The notes beneath the pieces are model-generated. The model worked only from the letters and a program-made list of their open reading frames with translations, was not told the origin of the DNA and searched no databases. Positions 59,600-64,000 of a stretch of 64,000 nt of DNA are shown in pieces. A program made the translations under genes and the position numbers. Source of the stretch: Amaranthus tricolor. Taxonomy: Eukaryota; Streptophyta; Magnoliopsida; Caryophyllales; Amaranthaceae. The DNA is taken from contig NC_080063.1 in the NCBI RefSeq assembly GCF_026212465.1, forward strand, positions 18,522,797 to 18,586,796, written 5' to 3'. Every line of letters begins with the position of its first letter. Position 1 is the stretch's first letter.

Positions 59600-61530
59600 T
59601 TAGTTACGGCCCCGTAACTTACTAACCTCAAGAAAAAGGTGTGGGTATTTCTCACGCATGGAATCCTCAGTTTCCCACGTTGCCTCCTGTGTGCGCTGGT
59701 TAGCCCATAGAACTTTCACCATCTTTATATCTTTTCTCCTCGTACTACGCACCTTAGAATCTAAGATCTTGATAGGCTTCTCTTCATAAGATAGATTCTC
59801 ATCCAGGTCTAAGGGTTCGGGATCTAGCACATGAGATTTATCGGGAACATATCTCTTCAACTGCGAAACGTGAAACACATCATGGACCTTACCCAACTCA
59901 TTGGGTAATGCTAGTCTGTAAGCGACCTTTCCTACCTTCTCTGTGATCTCATAAGGTCCTATAAACTTTGGGCTCAACTTCCCCCTCTTGCCAAACCTCA
60001 TGACTCCCTTCATCGGTGAAACTCTCAATAGCACATAATCCCCTACGGCGAACTCATCAGGTCTCCTCTTAAGATCTGCGTAGGACTTTTGTCGATCCTG
60101 GGCCGCCTTAAGTCTTTCTCGAATCATTTTTACCTGATCAGTCATCTCTTCTAACATAGCCGGTCCTAGAGTGACAGATTCACTGAAATCGTCCCAACAT
60201 ACAGGATTACGACAACGACGACCGTACAAAGCTTCAAAAGGTGCCATCTGGATGCTTGCCTGGTAACTATTGTTGTATGAAAATTCCACCATGTCCAGAC
60301 ACTCATCCCAAGATCCTTGCCTATCCAAGGCTACAGCTCTCAACATATCTTCAAGAGTCCGATTAGTGCGCTCGGTTTGTCCATCAGTGGCAGGGTGAAA
60401 GGATGTGCTTCTTAGAAGTTCTGTTCCCAGAGCTGCTTGAAAAGCCTCCCAAAATTTTGACACATACCTAGTATCACGGTCAGAAACTATAGATCTAGGG
60501 ACACCATGGTATCGCACCACATTTTTAAGGTAAGCTCGAGCCAACTGATCCATACTCCATTGATTATTCATCGGAATGAATCTTGCACTCTTGGTGAGTC
60601 TATCAACGATCACCCATAACGTGTCATTTCCTGACCTAGTTCTCGGTAAACCCAAAACAAAGTCCATTGATATGTCATCCCATTTCCATACAGGAATATC
60701 CAAGGGTTGGAGTAAACCTGCAGGTCTCTTATGTTCACTTTTGACCTTTTGACATGTCAGACACCTGGAAACAAACTCAGCAATATCTCTTTTCATCCCA
60801 GACCACCAGAATATTTGCTTCAGATCTCGATACATTTTATCTCCCCCCGGATGGACGGAATACATCGAACTATGAGCCTCTGATAAGATTTTATCCTTGA
60901 GCTCTGCACAAGAAGAGGGTACACACCATCTACCCTTGTATCGAATGCTACCATCCTCGAATATTGTGAATCCTTCAGCTTTTCCTTCTTTAACCTGCTC
61001 TCTTGTTTTCCCCAATAAGGAGTCACTCACTTGATGTGTTAAAATTTCTTCAAAAATTGAGGGTCGAATTGATAAGGCTGTTAATCTGGACCTCAGCTCT
61101 CCGTGCTGCACAATCTCGAGGTTCAACTTTTCCATGTCTCTTTGCAACTCTCTAGGAATAGTCAAGGTAGCTACGGAATGATTGGTCTTTCTACTTAGAG
61201 CATCGGCTACCATGTTCGCCCTACCCTCATGGTAATTAAACTCCACGTCATAGTCGTTAATCAACTCTAGCCATCTACGCTGCCTCATGTTCAAATTTTG
61301 TTGCGTATACAAGTATCGCAAACTCTGATGATCAGTGTAGATCTTGCACTTCGCTCCATACAAGTAATGTCTCCAAATTTTCAAAGCAAAGACAATGGCT
61401 GCTAGCTCCAGGTCGTGAGTTGGGTAATTGACTTCATGTGGTTTTAGTTGTCTGGATGCATACGCGACCACTTTCCTATTTTGCATCAATACACATCCCA
61501 ACCCATACTTGGATGTATGTGGTAATTGAA
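59600..61530 (-). pseudogene. Partial pol of the chromovirus: RNase H, integrase, chromodomain
   Basis: An open frame of about 640 codons belongs to pol. It enters RNase H at [11 protein letters not shown], just after the position of the first catalytic Asp, which is lost at the deletion junction. Then follow [16 protein letters not shown], the integrase zinc finger (His, His, CLTC; near HPGGDKM), and the DDE core: [20 protein letters not shown], and [30 protein letters not shown] and [13 protein letters not shown] segments lead to a chromodomain-like C-terminus ([26 protein letters not shown]). The stop is at 59600. The frame is intact but truncated at its start. Confidence 0.88.
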
Positions 61531-61546
61531 ATTCAGGGGTGTTACA

Positions 61547-61551
61547 CGAAA
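61547..61551. repeat. Target-site duplication, right copy (CGAAA)
   Basis: CGAAA follows TGTTACA at 61540-61546 and duplicates 56179-56183. It marks the outer limit of the original insertion. Confidence 0.85.
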
Positions 61552-61601
61552 TGCATACGTATATGAAATATTGTAATTTTAATATCACTTGATAAATAAT
61601 A

Positions 61602-62530
61602 AGAAAATTTGCTAAAAATAATTTCAACAATCACTCATTAGCCAGATTTAATTCCAACTATTACTTATTTTTAAATAATTTGAATTTTCACCTGAATTTG
61701 TTCATGACACACCTACGACTTGGTAACCTATGATAGATGCACCTTTGCAAAACTAAAAAGGAAATTATATAAAAAAAATACCAAAACCCTTTCTTTCACT
61801 CATTCTTTTGCCCCAACCTAGCCACCACCACCCCAGCCCAACCACCTCCCCTATCTCTTATCCCTCCAGCCACACCACCACTGCAACCACCACCACTCTC
61901 ATCCCTCACTGCCTATATCACTATCATCACTCAAAATCAGCCCAACCTCCAATCCCTTACTGAAATCAGCCTAACCCCTACCCTTGTCGCAGCCAAAAGA
62001 ACACTCCACCCCCACTGGGATCAACCCCACCATCGCCACTACTACTCGAAATCAGCCCAATTCCCAACTCCCACTAAGATCAGCCAAACCCCCACCCTTT
62101 TTGCAGCCAAAAGAAGCCTCCACCCCCACTGAAATCAGCCTTACCATTGTTAAGCACCACTCAAAACCACCCCAACCCCAAACCCCCACTAAAATAAACT
62201 CAACCCCCACCCTTTTCGCAGCCAGAAGAACCCTCCATCCTCACTAGAATCAGCCCTACCATCGTTAAGAAACAATTGAAAGGGCGGGGGTTGGGCTGGA
62301 TGGGAGTGGTGGTGGCTCTGGTGGTTGTGTGGCTGGAGGGAGAAGAGGTGGGGAAGGTGGTTAGGCCGGGGTGGTAGTGGCTGGGTTGGGGTGGAAGAAT
62401 CGGTGAGGGAAATGGTTTTGAGATTTTGTTCTTTTATTTAATTTTACTTTTTATTTTGAGCAATGAGTGATAGTTGAATTAATTCTGGCCAATGAGTAAT
62501 AGATGGAATTATTTTGAGCAAATTTTTCTA
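61602..62530. mobile_element. Foldback-type inverted-repeat element
   Basis: Left arm (about 61602-61910) and right arm (about 62284-62530) are long imperfect inverted repeats. The outer ends AAAATTTGCTAAAAATAATT and, inverted, AAAATTTGCTCAAAATAATT match closely. Inner arms are C-rich on the left (CCAGCCACACCACCA) and G-rich on the right (TGGTTGTGTGGCTGGAGGG). The centre carries three 115-bp tandem units. No transposase is present. The open frame across the C-rich core is compositional. Confidence 0.7.
61938..62282. repeat. Tandem repeat, 3 x 115 bp, in the foldback core
   Basis: Units start at about 61938, 62053 and 62168. Each carries CAGCC(A/C)AAC-like, CCCCCACC(C), GCAGCCA(A/G)AAGAA and CTCCA(C/T)CC phrases at the same offsets. 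Units differ by scattered substitutions. Confidence 0.75.
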
Positions 62531-64000
62531 AAATTTTATTTGAATTAGAACAAATATTAACTTTTCTAAATAAGGTCCTAACATTAAATATCATTTACTC
62601 AGTCTATTGTATAATTTACAAAGTTATATATTTTTGCACCACTTATATTAGGATAGAACTCATACGAGTGAAGAGTAGTAGACAAAATCACAATGATCGA
62701 GAATATAAATGGGATCAAGCACTATAATTTAGTTATATCCTTTGACAAGAACCGGCTAACAAGTTAAATGTGTATGAAAGTTTTGGTAAGTTAATGGCAA
62801 GATATAATCAGAACCACATAATTCATAAATCAAAAAAGTATCATCTCTATTTCGGTTAAAAAATTGAAAACAATTAAATAAAGGGGTATCTTCGAGTGAA
62901 TATGGTGGTCAAACGGTAATTGATCGGAAAACCATTGATTACCTGAAAATAAACACTAACAACCCTGGGTGAATTCCCGGGGCGGTGCCATCGACACCCA
63001 AGTTAGTTCCCACGTATAAGCTATATGATGTAGTGTAGTATTTTTAGAGAGATAATGTTTAGTTTTGGTTAATGAAAATATCTCCTCCTCCTTAACTTAC
63101 CATAAGAATAGGTAATATTTAATGACGAAATCGCTATCATAAGAATAGAAGAAACAATTGTCGACAGGGAGTCAACACATTATTCTCTTTTGAGAAAGAA
63201 GGCTAGAAATTAAATATCAATAGCGGTCGTCTTGAACTTGATCCTGTAATTGTACTCGCAATCTTGTCTTTAATTTAAGCATATTTTATATATTGCAATT
63301 AATGTATGATTAGAAAAAATTTTGTAAAATAGGATCTTGTTTGAATCGTCTAATCAATAAATATGTGTTTTAATTTCACAATCTTTAATTCGATTCGACA
63401 GTCCAATCTAAATTTAATTTGAAATTATGAAGAGATACTCAAATCCAACTTGAATCAAATATGAACAATTTGATTTCAAGTATCGTGACTTATTTATCAT
63501 TTTTCTTTGAATGATGTTTATCATATTATTTTTGCAATCATGTTTTGGATAATTTTTTCAAGATTCAAATTAAATTTAAACTCGACCTATAACATAATGA
63601 AGATCGAGGAATTGAATTGGCTACTAAGTCAAATAATAACATACTTTGAGAGAAAAATCATAGTGAACACAATATTTACTATAAGTACATATCGTATGAA
63701 TGTCGGGTGAAAAAGTGATGCGTTTATGAGAAAATGATAGAAATACGTGTATGTCAAGAAATGATAAATTTTTTTAAATTAAATGTTAATGAAAATTTTT
63801 AAAAAAATATATAAATTATGGCCAAAAATAGAGATATACCAAAATTTGATAAATGGACTAAAATGGAAAAATGTAAAAAAACTTAAAACCGAGCATATAT
63901 CAATATCAATTTCTTAAAATGGAGGGAATAAATCTCAAAAATAAAAAGAATGGAGTGAATAAATCAAGTTGGAAATTGAAGTTGCAATTCATTTGCAAGT
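62531..64000. other. Intergenic, AT-rich, to window end
   Basis: No gene supported. A short GC-rich island at 62955-63005 (GTGAATTCCCGGGGCGGTG) stands out from the flanks; it may be a retroelement remnant. Confidence 0.5.

Larger units (their letters stand above)
56184..61546 (-). mobile_element. Ty3-gypsy chromovirus (Tekay/Del-like), internally deleted at its 5' side
   Basis: Minus-strand LTR retrotransposon of 5363 bp between 5-bp CGAAA duplications. Order on the minus strand: a stub beginning TGTAACACCCCTGAATTTCA at 61546, then directly RNase H, integrase and chromodomain coding sequence, a polypurine tract (AAGGGGGGTAG, near 59206-59196), and a 3-kb 3' LTR. Gag, protease, reverse transcriptase, the primer-binding site and nearly all of the 5' LTR are missing. 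The retained coding frame has no stop or frameshift. Clade assignment comes from the long LTR, TGTAACACCCC ends and C-terminal chromodomain. Autonomous activity is impossible. Confidence 0.88.

Noticed and set aside
61984..62247. Open frame of 87 codons rich in Pro and Thr
   Set aside because: It follows the 115-bp tandem units of the foldback element and has no conserved domain.

Overview
This is plant nuclear DNA. It is AT-rich, with GT-AG spliced multi-exon genes, tRNA-derived SINEs, MITEs, an RTE-type LINE, a chromovirus LTR retrotransposon and long (TA)n runs. Gene content is ordinary eudicot. A family of short elements with GTCTCAC/GTGAGAC ends made me think of Caryophyllales (spinach, beet or amaranth kin), but that is only an impression. 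I see no bacterial-type operon, CRISPR array or other defence system.

Eight protein-coding genes could be spliced by eye, all on the minus strand. Every intron junction keeps the reading frame and each protein closes on a stop. From low to high coordinates: an 8-Cys lipid-transfer protein (1684-3063); a PRONE-domain RopGEF (4656-8440); an XS/XH-domain RNA-directed DNA methylation factor, FDM1/IDN2 type (13239-16868, 5'UTR intron to 18304); a leucine-zipper plus DUF547 protein (22918-26217); a small C2-domain protein (29101-31412); the SR splicing factor SCL30 (32826-35931, 5'UTR intron to 36915); a membrane-anchored receptor-like cytoplasmic kinase of the APK1/PBL type (39139-42741); and cytosolic triosephosphate isomerase (48611-54829). 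One tRNA-Lys(UUU) gene lies at 27679-27750, minus strand.

The rest is mostly repeats. Two SINEs sit in introns of the RopGEF and TPI genes. MITE-like elements lie at about 690, 1267, 2351, 5241, 11216, 31692, 37136, 37527, 38012 and 41204. A decayed RTE LINE is at 43240-44500 and a likely copia LTR at 20002-20833. From 56184 to 61546 there is a Tekay-like chromovirus with a 3-kb 3' LTR and an intact RNase H/integrase/chromodomain reading frame. Its 5' half is missing, yet a perfect 5-bp target duplication still bounds it. Just outside is a 0.9-kb foldback element (61602-62530) carrying three 115-bp tandem units.

The genes are independent single transcription units and do not form a pathway. 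The observations most worth checking are the structure of the deleted chromovirus, a decayed duplicate of exon 8 inside the DUF547 gene, the foldback and 22-bp-periodic MITE structures, a 17-nt last coding exon in the LTP gene, and the one-sided gene orientation.
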